Positions 1 through 7,366 of a DNA stretch of 44,244 nt are shown piece after piece. The notes beneath the pieces were generated by a model that was given only the letters and a program-made list of their open reading frames with translations, was not told where the DNA came from and did no database searches. The first letter of the stretch is position 1. Each line of letters begins with the position of its first letter. The stretch spans positions 1 through 44,244 of the forward strand of contig DASVHL010000041.1 in the NCBI GenBank assembly GCA_036382575.1, given 5' to 3'. Position numbers and translations under genes: made by a program. Source of the stretch: UBA6022 sp036382575 (lineage in GTDB: Bacteria; Patescibacteriota; Saccharimonadia; Saccharimonadales; Saccharimonadaceae).

Positions 1-41
1 ACACCCCCAGTTACGAAAATATATTTTTGTGTTTTTCCCAT
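1..41 (-). CDS. pyrG: CTP synthase, N-terminal tip (partial)
   Basis: Only the first 13 codons are inside the window. They read MGKTQKYIFVTGG, matching the conserved start of CTP synthase (the YIFVTGG beta-strand and start of the ATP loop), which makes CTP from UTP, ATP and glutamine. The ATG at 41-39 is preceded by a Shine-Dalgarno sequence GGAGGGGA (51-58) at about 9 nt spacing. Upstream lie an extended -10 (TGC-TACAAT, 69-74) and an NrdR-like palindrome (93-108). The identification rests on a short but very characteristic sequence. The remainder lies to the left of the window. Confidence 0.8.
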   Translation of the reverse strand, partial: MGKTQKYIFVTGG

Positions 42-92
42 GCTAGTTTGTCCCCTCCATGGAATTACATTGTAGCACGCCCAATTCTAAAA

Positions 93-108
93 ACGCTATA
101 TATAGTGT
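93..108. promoter_or_regulatory. NrdR-like box upstream of pyrG
   Basis: The 16-mer ACGCTATATATAGTGT is an almost perfect palindrome resembling the NrdR box (ACA-C-WATATWW-G-TGT class). It differs at one position from the palindrome upstream of the nrdA operon at 13862-13877. It sits about 20 bp upstream of the pyrG -10 (69-74, minus strand), a position suited to repression. I see only one box here, whereas NrdR normally binds a pair. No nrdR gene is in the window. Confidence 0.5.
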
Positions 109-123
109 GGTATGTTGTCTTTT

Positions 124-1407
124 CTACGCTACTACGTCGGCGATAGCACTACCCTGAGGATAGGTGGCAAGCGGCTGTTCGTTCGATTGCCATGCACTTT
201 GGACTGGCTGCAAGATCTGCCAGCTACGTAGGACTTCGTCGCTGCCAGTGAATAAACTTTTGCGTGAATGGATGGCATCAACCAGCACTTGTTCGTAGGC
301 ATCAGGTAATACGGTATCTGCCGGATAGCTAAAGTTTAGCTTCTGCATTTCGAACTGACGATCGTAACCAGGTTTCTTGCTGTATAGGTCGATTTCGACA
401 CCTTCGTTTGGCTGAATACGGAAGATCAGGCAGTTACTTTGACCTTCGTGGAATTTACGGAAATGGATTTTCACTTCGGTTGTTTTCTGATCCAATGATT
501 TACCCGTCACTAGATGAATTGGCACATTTTGCCACTGCGGGGCGGTTGAGGTGAGGTATAGTGACACAAAGGTTTCCACCTGACTGTCAGGGTTCCCTAC
601 TTCGTCTTTGTAGCCGTCGTACTGTGCGCGAATCGCTGCGGCTGGATCAGCTGGCTGAATCGCCTGCAACGCCTCTAGGCGGCGCTGTGGTAGCGAACCC
701 CAGTCCAGGTCAGCTGGGATGTCCATGAGTGTTAATGCCAGTAGCTGCATCAGGTGGCCCTGTACAATATCACGTAGTGCGCCGGTTTGTTCGTAGAACT
801 GTGCACGGCCTTCAATACTAATCTTCTCACTTGCAATCACGTCAATCTTTTCGATCGAGTTATTATCCCAGATATGGCCAAATAGTGCGTTACCACCGCG
901 GAACGCGACGATGTTCTGTGCCATTTCCTTCGCTAGGAAATGATCGATACGATAGATCTGATCTTCCTCGTAATAACGAGCAGTTCGGGCGATGACATCT
1001 TCGGCTGATTGCAGATCAACCCCAAATGGTTTCTCGAACAAAATTTTTACATTCGGCGTATTCAGGCCAACTTCACCCATATGATCAACAATACTGGTTG
1101 ATGCTTGTGGCGGTACTGATAGATAAACCAGCAGTTGCTCGTCGTCGTTGAGGGAGATAAAGTCCTTTAGCTTGTGATAGTCATCAGCCGCGTCTAGATC
1201 CATCGAAAAGATCGATACTAGGTTTTCTAAATCAGCGTTGCCCAGTGAACTCTGTAATAGGTCAGCGACATTCACTTCCCTGCGCGACACGCCAATAATC
1301 GACAGGTCTTCAAAATCGCCTGTACTAATAATTTCTTTCAACGCAGGTAAAAGTTTTCGTGTTGATAGGTCACCGGTAATGCCAAAGATAAGGAGTTTCG
1401 TTTTCAT
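124..1407 (-). CDS. zwf: Glucose-6-phosphate dehydrogenase
   Basis: NADP-dependent entry enzyme of the oxidative pentose phosphate pathway. The N-terminal dinucleotide-binding motif FGITGDLSTRKL corresponds to the family's FGASGDLAKRKL. The substrate/catalytic motif reads RIDHFLAKE (family RIDHYLGKE), followed by GALRDIVQGHLMQ. The product is about 427 aa, somewhat shorter than the usual 480-500. I chose the ATG at 1407 (MKTKLLIFG) because a -10 TATACT at 1417-1422 ends 9 nt before it and there is no Shine-Dalgarno; a start six codons upstream is possible but would lie inside the promoter. PGI/PMI at 18.8 kb supplies the neighbouring reaction. Confidence 0.93.
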   Translation of the reverse strand: MKTKLLIFGITGDLSTRKLLPALKEIISTGDFEDLSIIGVSRREVNVADLLQSSLGNADLENLVSIFSMDLDAADDYHKLKDFISLNDDEQLLVYLSVPPQASTSIVDHMGEVGLNTPNVKILFEKPFGVDLQSAEDVIARTARYYEEDQIYRIDHFLAKEMAQNIVAFRGGNALFGHIWDNNSIEKIDVIASEKISIEGRAQFYEQTGALRDIVQGHLMQLLALTLMDIPADLDWGSLPQRRLEALQAIQPADPAAAIRAQYDGYKDEVGNPDSQVETFVSLYLTSTAPQWQNVPIHLVTGKSLDQKTTEVKIHFRKFHEGQSNCLIFRIQPNEGVEIDLYSKKPGYDRQFEMQKLNFSYPADTVLPDAYEQVLVDAIHSRKSLFTGSDEVLRSWQILQPVQSAWQSNEQPLATYPQGSAIADVVA

Positions 1408-1487
1408 ACTTATTTTAGTATACACCTTCAGTGCATATATTTACTATACTTTGTATAGCAAATAACTATTTCCAGAAGTTCAGAATC

Positions 1488-2468
1488 TTAATGTTCCATC
1501 TTCACAGAAAACCCATCCTCTTCAATTTTGCAAAATGCACGACCACCAATATGAACTTGTTTTATGTCAAACTTGTTCGAGAAGGCATTATTTACTGCCA
1601 TGAATCGCTCGGGATAATATAACCCTGGCCACGAATTGGTATGTATAATCCCATCAATGCGAGACTCCTCCGAATCATAGGGCTTTGCAAAATATCCGAC
1701 ATCAAATGATGCGCCTTTTGCATTCGTAAGTGTCAATTCCCTTGTTAGCTCGCTTGACGTTATGCTATTATCTTTCGTATTTATAACCAATTTAGGATAT
1801 CCAGTTGCAAAAAGCACCTGCAGAACAGCATTGGTTGAGACGTTCATCGGATTCGCTACTAATGCCGTGCCACCACAATACCAATTAATAGCTATGAGCT
1901 TTGGCTTTTCTTTGTCATACCAATCCTTGTTATAATAGCCCTCATACTTGCGTGTCTTTTCGGCATAAGCACTTGAAAATCTGAGCTTAATTTCATTCAT
2001 GGGTACAGGCTGAGCATCTACGTCGTCAAAGGTACCTGTCTCCTCATTATAAGTTGCTGCTTGCATTACAGGCACGGCATTATGACTATCACCTCTTTTC
2101 ACTACTTTACATTCGACGTAGCCAATTGAAGTATCAAAATCGGGCCCTTCTGTCTGAACATTCTTATTAACTGTTATACCATTCTCAACAAGGTACTGAT
2201 AAACAGCCATCTCCCATGTGCGTGCTTCAAATTCACGTAAGAACTTGCTACTGAAATCGACATCAAGGTAATCTTTTGCCTTATCATAGAGATTCTGAAT
2301 CCTATCACGATCATTTTTACGCTTTGCCGTAACAAATGCGTCCCCAGAAACTCCCGGATGTGCAGACTCTAAATGTGCCATTGTTGCCTTGCCCTCATCA
2401 GTCTCGATAAATATGACATCCGTATCGGGACAGTCCTTACAGCTTAATATCTCATCAAATATACTCAT
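1488..2468 (-). CDS. Zinc-finger PD-(D/E)XK nuclease-like protein
   Basis: 326 aa with no close family recognised. Two features stand out. Residues 10-37 have a C-x2-C-x18-H-x4-H arrangement (CKDC ... HLESAH), like a C2H2 zinc finger. Residues 80-125 contain a Glu-rich helix (FEARTWEMAV) followed by GPD at 108-110 and VECKVV at 118-123, that is D110-x8-E119-x-K121, the spacing of a PD-(D/E)XK nuclease core. This suggests a DNA-targeting nuclease, possibly a restriction or defence enzyme, but no methyltransferase or specificity gene is adjacent. The ATG is likely leaderless: TATAAT at 2477-2482 ends 8 nt upstream. The last 130 residues are unassigned. Confidence 0.6.
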   Translation of the reverse strand: MSIFDEILSCKDCPDTDVIFIETDEGKATMAHLESAHPGVSGDAFVTAKRKNDRDRIQNLYDKAKDYLDVDFSSKFLREFEARTWEMAVYQYLVENGITVNKNVQTEGPDFDTSIGYVECKVVKRGDSHNAVPVMQAATYNEETGTFDDVDAQPVPMNEIKLRFSSAYAEKTRKYEGYYNKDWYDKEKPKLIAINWYCGGTALVANPMNVSTNAVLQVLFATGYPKLVINTKDNSITSSELTRELTLTNAKGASFDVGYFAKPYDSEESRIDGIIHTNSWPGLYYPERFMAVNNAFSNKFDIKQVHIGGRAFCKIEEDGFSVKMEH

Positions 2469-2566
2469 ATGCTTTTATTATATACCGTGCATAGAAAGCA
2501 TTTTTAGCCGATAGTAATTACTTACAAACGGGATACTGTAATCGAATAGCTCTTAGTCAATAAATC

Positions 2567-2620
2567 GAAAACCCCGCCACCCTTTCGGGAGATAGGCTCA
2601 ACCACAGAGTGAAGGGTTAA
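2567..2620 (-). terminator. Terminator-like repeat, copy A (orphan)
   Basis: On the minus strand this reads TAACCCTTCACTCTG, then a CCCgaaaGGG hairpin, then GGCGGGGTTTTC. It aligns with the repeats at 4005-4056 and 4676-4729: CCCGAAAGGGTGGCGGGG is identical to copy C. The distal stem arm has decayed (CCCTTCACTC instead of CCCGCACCC). No intact minus-strand gene precedes it, so it looks like the remnant of a lost gene cassette. Confidence 0.6.
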
Positions 2621-2765
2621 GCAAAGGTGCGGATGCGACGTGAAGAGCCTACAAACCTAGCCTTCTAACACTAATCAGCAAACTAGTGCTACCTTGCAAA
2701 AATACCAATACAATGTTAAAATATCACCATTCATCCTATCGACTATATTATAGAAAGGTGGGAGA
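2621..2765. other. Gene-free stretch before the 2766 gene
   Basis: There is no supported gene here. The part next to copy A (2621-2665) can be read on the minus strand for only about 15 codons before a stop, so any former gene is gone. Near the right end, TATATTATAG at about 2745 may be the promoter of the 2766 gene, and AGAAAGGTGGGAG is its ribosome-binding site. Confidence 0.4.
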
Positions 2766-3245
2766 ATGCCCATCAAAATAATCCCACGGCGGTCTGTGAC
2801 CATTGAAGCCTGGGACGCCACACAAGACGACCTTCTAAGAGTCCAGATGTCTGACAGAAAAGTCTACTTCATACGCGCAAGCGCTTCGAGCTACGGACAG
2901 GAGCCTAGGTTCTGGTTCGACTTGGAGTTTATGCCTGACGACCTCAAGCGCATGGCCCTAGAAGTGACAAAGCATGAAATCGAATGGAATAGTCGAGATC
3001 ATCACGGCTATTCAGTTGGAGAGATCACTCATCAACCGTCGGAAAAAGAAGTTCTCGAAACACTCGGAAGTAATCATCGTGACTACTACCTTCATAATCT
3101 CGATTATGATCTAGGACTTACGGTGATCCTGAGGTACGCCTTATCTGAAATTCGTCAGTGGCATGACCCTAACCGAGTGATTCACATTGAGTGGGTCGTG
3201 CGTGATTGGGCACGTGCGGAGGTTTCCGCCACTGCCAACCCCTAA
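2766..3245 (+). CDS. Hypothetical protein, 159 aa
   Basis: I do not recognise a family. The product is soluble, acidic and rich in charged and aromatic residues, with no signal peptide or membrane segment. It contains a histidine-rich stretch (RDHHGYSVGEITHQ) near residue 80. The start is well supported: GAAAGGTGGGAG lies immediately before the ATG. It is a single-gene unit ending in a multi-hairpin terminator at 3247-3297 and lies in a block of unrelated orphan genes, consistent with accessory DNA. Confidence 0.6.
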   Translation: MPIKIIPRRSVTIEAWDATQDDLLRVQMSDRKVYFIRASASSYGQEPRFWFDLEFMPDDLKRMALEVTKHEIEWNSRDHHGYSVGEITHQPSEKEVLETLGSNHRDYYLHNLDYDLGLTVILRYALSEIRQWHDPNRVIHIEWVVRDWARAEVSATANP

Positions 3246-3246
3246 C

Positions 3247-3297
3247 CCCGCGACATATTCGTGTCGAGCAGAAGCTCCGCGATTATCGCGGGCTTTT
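3247..3297 (+). terminator. Multi-hairpin terminator of the 2766 gene
   Basis: Immediately after the TAA stop, three small hairpins follow one another: CGACA...TGTCG, GAGCagaaGCTC and CGCGATtATCGCG. An outer CCCGCG...CGCGGG pairing can enclose them. CTTTTG follows, giving a short U-tract on the plus strand. Confidence 0.6.
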
Positions 3298-3471
3298 GTT
3301 TAATAACCCCTAGTGGATCTGGGTAGCAAAAAGGTATGATAAGACCTTGCTACTCTTTCGAAAGATGGCTTTATTTTATCGCCACCTAACAATCTTCCTG
3401 AAAATAGCTCTAGTGTCACGCTTAATACTCAGTTTTGCGCGTATAAGCTTAACTCGATAAGCAAACAATCT

Positions 3472-3951
3472 TTAAGCATTGAGTTTGGTAATCTCAGGAG
3501 ATACTGCATACACATCCATCCAATAGTTTATTTTTTGATCGCTTTCCGACACCTCGGAAATAACTGAATCAATAAATCGCCCCTCGTCATCGTAGTTCAT
3601 TCGCGCTAGCCATTTATTATCAAAAAGCCAAAAATCGTTAGTATATGGATAATTAGCACGATTTGAAAACCGTATGTCTTCTCCATTTTTCGCAGTCTTA
3701 TATACATGAAGTTCGAATTGCTCATACTCAGTCAGCTCGCTAGATAATAGTCGAAGTCGCTGTATTACTTTGCCGTCATTTATTTTTTCTTTTACGAATT
3801 CTGCCCAGTCCTTATTGAAACCCACTGGCAGTTGACCATACGCTTTGTAGTGTCGTAGCGCACCTCCCTCATCAGGTACCGCATAGGTAGGTAGTCCCTC
3901 AAGACGAAAAGCGGAAACTTGAAAACTTTCAAATAAATCAGATAAAGTCAT
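3472..3951 (-). CDS. DUF6879 family protein
   Basis: 159 aa. It matches the DUF6879 family known mainly from Actinobacteria: an N-terminal LFESFQVSAFRLEGLPTY segment and the hallmark C-terminal FWLFDNKWLARMNYDDEGRF strand pair (family FWLFDD-W---L-YD-EGRF). In actinomycetes such proteins are commonly next to XRE-type regulators; none is adjacent here. Their molecular function is not established. The start is probably leaderless: TATAAT at 3959-3964 ends 7 nt before the ATG. Its presence outside Actinobacteria may reflect transfer from an actinobacterial host, which is inference. Confidence 0.75.
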   Translation of the reverse strand: MTLSDLFESFQVSAFRLEGLPTYAVPDEGGALRHYKAYGQLPVGFNKDWAEFVKEKINDGKVIQRLRLLSSELTEYEQFELHVYKTAKNGEDIRFSNRANYPYTNDFWLFDNKWLARMNYDDEGRFIDSVISEVSESDQKINYWMDVYAVSPEITKLNA

Positions 3952-4004
3952 GTGAGCTATTATATGGCACTACGTCAATCGCTCGTAGCTTATTGCAAAA
4001 TCAA

Positions 4005-4056
4005 AAAAACCGCTACCCTGTCGGGAGACGAGGTCTCGACCATGGGTGCGGGATTA
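4005..4056 (-). terminator. Stop-fused terminator repeat, copy B
   Basis: On the minus strand the TAA stop of the 4054 gene is the first triplet of the element: TAATCCCGCACCC ... CCCGACAGGGTAGCGG TTTTTTT. The outer stem pairs CCGCxACCC with GGGTaGCGG, and an inner hairpin GAGAcctcgTCTC sits inside. The long U-tract supports intrinsic termination. It is homologous to copies at 2567 and 4676. Confidence 0.8.
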
Positions 4057-4593
4057 AATCTCCTCAAGCCTCGATTCATCAAGTGCTTCATAAAGCTGAT
4101 CAAGAGAGCCTTCCACGTGATTAGTTATAGAGAGAATCTTCTCAACCCGAAATCCGTTAAGCTCCAGGCCAGCGTCTATCACCTTGCGGGTATCTTCCAA
4201 GGCAGTAGAAGAGTCGGCAACTCCAGCTCCCCACCACTCAAAAATCTCTGCTACATCGATTGGGTCAAGTGTGTCTCCAAATCGTGCAATGACCAAAGGA
4301 TGCTCGGCTGCTGTTCGGGGGCTCTGCGCAACCTCATACCAGGCGCAAAATTCAATTCTGGCCCGCTCAAATTGCTCTATAGTGAATCGGTCAAGCGTGT
4401 AGTCGGTCGCCTCCTGCGACACCTCCTGATGCAATATCTCTCCTTCAGACTTTTGACGCCTAGACAAACGACCTAGCTTTTCCAAAACAAAGCGAGCCAA
4501 GCGACTACGTTGAAATGATGTCGATAACTCGGGTGACTGCTCACGTGAAGTGTGCTCTGATTCATAAGGGGTGAAATTGTCGCCTTGCTCCAT
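4054..4593 (-). CDS. Hypothetical protein, 179 aa
   Basis: No family recognised. The first ~70 residues are polar and probably disordered, with an Arg/Lys-rich stretch around residue 45 (LGRLSRRQKSEGE). The C-terminal two thirds look alpha-helical and acidic, with a Trp-containing core (FEWWGAG). There is no membrane segment. A promoter TTGACA-17-CATAAT (about 4605-4633, minus strand) places the transcription start only a few nt before the ATG. The TAA stop is shared with the terminator repeat at 4005. Confidence 0.6.
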   Translation of the reverse strand: MEQGDNFTPYESEHTSREQSPELSTSFQRSRLARFVLEKLGRLSRRQKSEGEILHQEVSQEATDYTLDRFTIEQFERARIEFCAWYEVAQSPRTAAEHPLVIARFGDTLDPIDVAEIFEWWGAGVADSSTALEDTRKVIDAGLELNGFRVEKILSITNHVEGSLDQLYEALDESRLEEI

Positions 4594-4675
4594 TTGTGAG
4601 CCGTATTATGACTCGCCACTTTTTGTCTGTCAACTTCTCTATATTCCAACCCATAAAGAAGTCGACTTAATATCG

Positions 4676-4729
4676 AAAACCCCGCCACCCTTTCGGGAGA
4701 CGGGATCTCGACCGTGGGGTGCGGGGTTA
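4676..4729 (-). terminator. Stop-fused terminator repeat, copy C
   Basis: The minus strand reads TAACCCCGCACCC ... GGGTGGCGGGGTTTTC, where the TAA is the stop codon of the 4727 gene. The outer stem AACCCCGC-ACCC / GGGTGGCGGGGTT encloses the hairpins GAGAtcccgTCTC and CCCgaaaGGG, a cloverleaf-like shape. It is the best preserved of three copies (2567, 4005, 4676). Confidence 0.85.
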
Positions 4730-5023
4730 GGCAGAAGAAAGACAGGTAGTCCTTTCATAGTAACGATAGATCATTCCACTGTCCCTGAAAGTCCTGAGGC
4801 TCTCACGATCGTTCAATCGAAGATTCTGAAGAGTCATGTCGAAGTGATCGTAAGTGTAGTTAAGACTTGGAAACTGGCGCTTACACTCTTCTCGGCAAAG
4901 TGTAAACAGCGTTCCGTATCCTACACCAGCAGGTCCAGCCTCTAGCAGTGCAGTCTCAGCCGCAGCATAGGCAGCCCTGTAGAGCTTTCCTGCTTCGTAG
5001 AAAATGTTGCCTTCCTTTTTCAT
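4727..5023 (-). CDS. Hypothetical protein, 98 aa
   Basis: No family recognised. Small soluble protein: an Ala-rich N-terminal helix (YRAAYAAAETALLEAG) is followed by a segment reading FTLCREECKRQF. The start at 5023 is decided by an excellent Shine-Dalgarno, GAGAGGAGGTG, 5 nt before the ATG; the frame extends 24 codons further upstream but without any start signal. The stop codon is embedded in the terminator repeat at 4676. It is a one-gene unit. Confidence 0.6.
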   Translation of the reverse strand: MKKEGNIFYEAGKLYRAAYAAAETALLEAGPAGVGYGTLFTLCREECKRQFPSLNYTYDHFDMTLQNLRLNDRESLRTFRDSGMIYRYYERTTCLSSA

Positions 5024-5133
5024 TATCACACCTCCTCTCGTTGTCGTCGGTGTGTGTGATAGGCGTATTATTACATTAATAGGTTCGTTTATCAATTAGG
5101 CGTCCTCGAGAGACTTCTTGCTATAGTAATAAT

Positions 5134-5712
5134 ATGCTAACACTTTCAGAGCAACATATCCTACAACATTTTCGAGACTCATACGAAGAGCTTGCAGAAA
5201 TATCGAACAAAAATACAAAAAACTACAATTTAAATAAAATTGCAGCCATCCTCAGACAATTCTTACTTGATAGGAATCAACTGATCTCTGATGTGAGGAG
5301 GATTTTAAGCGCCAATCAATTGCATACTAGTACTATCTCCTATCCGTGCCAGCCATATATAGCGCCACAAATCCCAAACTTACAGTTTGGTGGTGCATAC
5401 GATGGCTTTGAAATACCAAATGCCATCCCATCATTCTCTAGTAATTTATTCTTAAATATAAGTGTGGGTACTGTAATTGACACCGTAATTACAGTTAAAG
5501 ATTTGGTTAAATATGTAGCAAATAAGGACGGAGCCATCCATTATGACCAAAAGAAGCTTGAGGGTAATGACTTGCTACTCCAACAACTTCAGTATGAATT
5601 TATAGTAGGGGGCAATTCTGCATTAAGCAAAATGCTTCCCCCTGTTGGTAGAGTTGTGCTTAATGGCTTGCGAGAGGTCTACGATAGGACAGTAGAGTTA
5701 CTTGAAGCATAA
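5134..5712 (+). CDS. Hypothetical protein, 192 aa
   Basis: Family not recognised. The N-terminal half is helical and charged (residues 1-65). A Pro/Gly/aromatic-rich middle (residues 68-95) follows, then a Val/Ile-rich stretch (VGTVIDTVITVKDLVKYV) that could be a surface-exposed or amphipathic helix. There is no clear signal peptide. The start is probably leaderless: an extended -10 (TGC-TATAGT, 5122-5127) ends 6 nt before the ATG. Base composition is AT-richer than most neighbours, suggesting a different origin. Confidence 0.6.
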   Translation: MLTLSEQHILQHFRDSYEELAEISNKNTKNYNLNKIAAILRQFLLDRNQLISDVRRILSANQLHTSTISYPCQPYIAPQIPNLQFGGAYDGFEIPNAIPSFSSNLFLNISVGTVIDTVITVKDLVKYVANKDGAIHYDQKKLEGNDLLLQQLQYEFIVGGNSALSKMLPPVGRVVLNGLREVYDRTVELLEA

Positions 5713-5732
5713 TTGTAATAACATAGAAATTT

Positions 5733-6653
5733 CTAATTGAGAGTTACCTCAAGTATATTATGATCCAATATCACAAAATTAACCTTATGAGCTTTGACGG
5801 TTGTATCGCCACGCAGAAATGCCGCACCGATTCGGTGCGATTCCTCGTTGTTATCGGCAAACATATAACCATCAGGTTGAACAAATACATTAACCTCCGA
5901 TACAGGTGGTATTTCAGTCTCTAGCGATGCGTAATGCTTCATGACATTAATACTACTCATACTTTCCGCACCGTACATAGAGTGCCATGGCTGATCAATT
6001 CCATCCCTGCGCCCTGCCCATGATTCAAACCCAGATGCAGATACAAATAATGAGGCTGGAATAGCAAACGGACTACTCTTTCCGTCGTTGCGAATATTAA
6101 TTCTATTACCTTCTAAGCGCGTACGGTCTAAATCGACAAAAAGACGACTTTCCAGATAATCTCTTACCGCAGCATCAGGCACATATTGCCAAGCCTCGGC
6201 AGTATTATCCTTGTAGTTCATGAACGGAGCCGTCTCAGCCTGAGTCATGTCGACTTCTAAATGTAGTGCCGTGAGCAATAGCTCTGTCTCGGGACTATCT
6301 GAATCAATAGTGCACGTACGATCCTGTGGCTTCTCAAGATCTTCGATCTGCTTCTTCAAACGTTTATATTCAACAAAGCGCTCATCTGATTCAAGTTCCA
6401 GCTGTTGGTTGCGAAGTTGCTTTATTGCGACACTATTCGCTGCTTGGAGCGATTGCGCCCTTAGCTCATCAATTTTAATTTCGGTGGCGGCAAGCATATC
6501 AGCCTGTGGGCTATTCGCTAATTCTTGTCGTAATCTTACAGCCTCATCAGAAAAAGCCTCATCGCTCGCTAATGATTCAAGTTGCTCGCGCACCGAAGGG
6601 ATTTCCGACAGCTGTTCAGGTGTAGTGTTCGTGTCATGATGAAATTCAGACAT
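5733..6653 (-). CDS. Hypothetical protein with N-terminal coiled coil
   Basis: 306 aa. Residues 15-115 form a predicted coiled coil rich in Glu, Gln and Leu. The rest is a globular domain of unknown type. Its end reads GYMFADNNEESHRIGAAFLR, which faintly recalls the 'DG-HR-aA--RG' core of ParB/sulfiredoxin-like domains; I consider this weak. The gene starts 2 nt after the stop of the CPBP gene (6656-7174), so the two form an operon and may function together, for example in bacteriocin or immunity processing. No ribosome-binding site is obvious, so translation is probably coupled. Confidence 0.55.
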   Translation of the reverse strand: MSEFHHDTNTTPEQLSEIPSVREQLESLASDEAFSDEAVRLRQELANSPQADMLAATEIKIDELRAQSLQAANSVAIKQLRNQQLELESDERFVEYKRLKKQIEDLEKPQDRTCTIDSDSPETELLLTALHLEVDMTQAETAPFMNYKDNTAEAWQYVPDAAVRDYLESRLFVDLDRTRLEGNRINIRNDGKSSPFAIPASLFVSASGFESWAGRRDGIDQPWHSMYGAESMSSINVMKHYASLETEIPPVSEVNVFVQPDGYMFADNNEESHRIGAAFLRGDTTVKAHKVNFVILDHNILEVTLN

Positions 6654-6655
6654 AC

Positions 6656-7174
6656 CTATTTCCTGCCTTTTTTCTCGAGACCATACTGCAAAGCGGCAAG
6701 AGTATTGTTAGTCACGTGAGCCAGAATTGAATGCTTCAGTCCGCGCTTTTCATGCAGGCGACTATAGTGTAGACCGCCAATAAACTGTGGCAATGGTATA
6801 GCGTGAGGACCAGCATGACCCACAGCAAAGGCAGCAGCCATGCCAAGCTTCACGCGTTTTGAACGCGTCGAGTCTTTATCGTAACCCTTCTCTTCTAATT
6901 TCCGTGCCGGCAGTTCTCGAAACAGCAGTTCTTCTGTAATAGGTGCAATAACCGTGGCCGCAGCTGCCGCTAAATGCGGATGCTTTTCAATAAGATCCTG
7001 TCTCAACCCGGGACCACTACGGCCATGTCCCAAAGGTACGCCAAGCTTCTTTCCGGCTTTTTGGATTCCATACCTAGCCGCGTACAACACAGCCGTCTCG
7101 CCAAGTGTAGCTGCAACAGGATGTTCTTCTGCAAAGTTTTCGTATTTTTGTTTTATGCCTTCAAGGCGTTTCAT
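6656..7174 (-). CDS. CPBP-family intramembrane metalloprotease-like protein
   Basis: The 172-aa protein carries the three CPBP/Abi motifs in order: EELLFRE (EExxxR), FAVGH (FxxxH) and HVTNN (HxxxN), which form the metal site of type II CAAX prenyl protease-like enzymes. It is shorter and much less hydrophobic than typical family members with six to eight membrane helices: only segments around residues 70-85 and 110-130 look membrane-compatible. It may be a minimal or degenerate form. The start is leaderless-type: extended -10 (TGC-TAATAT, 7182-7187) 7 nt before the ATG. It is followed by the 5733 gene in the same operon. Confidence 0.7.
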   Translation of the reverse strand: MKRLEGIKQKYENFAEEHPVAATLGETAVLYAARYGIQKAGKKLGVPLGHGRSGPGLRQDLIEKHPHLAAAAATVIAPITEELLFRELPARKLEEKGYDKDSTRSKRVKLGMAAAFAVGHAGPHAIPLPQFIGGLHYSRLHEKRGLKHSILAHVTNNTLAALQYGLEKKGRK

Positions 7175-7366
7175 ACCTTATATATTAGCATAAATGGTAT
7201 TAAAAGTCAATCCACTGACCTCTTAGAAATCAGTCATTCTGAGAAGTTAGTTATGCTTGCATCTCATTTTAAACTATTTTACTGTACATACATGTGACAC
7301 ACTGTCGCAACTTCCAGTAGGGGTACGCCCCAAGGAAGCGAACATTAAGAAAGATGGTGATTGGCA

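Noticed and set aside
2617..2665. Minus-strand coding remnant before terminator copy A
   Set aside because: Only about 15 codons are open before a stop and no similarity is recognisable, so it is not reported as a pseudogene.
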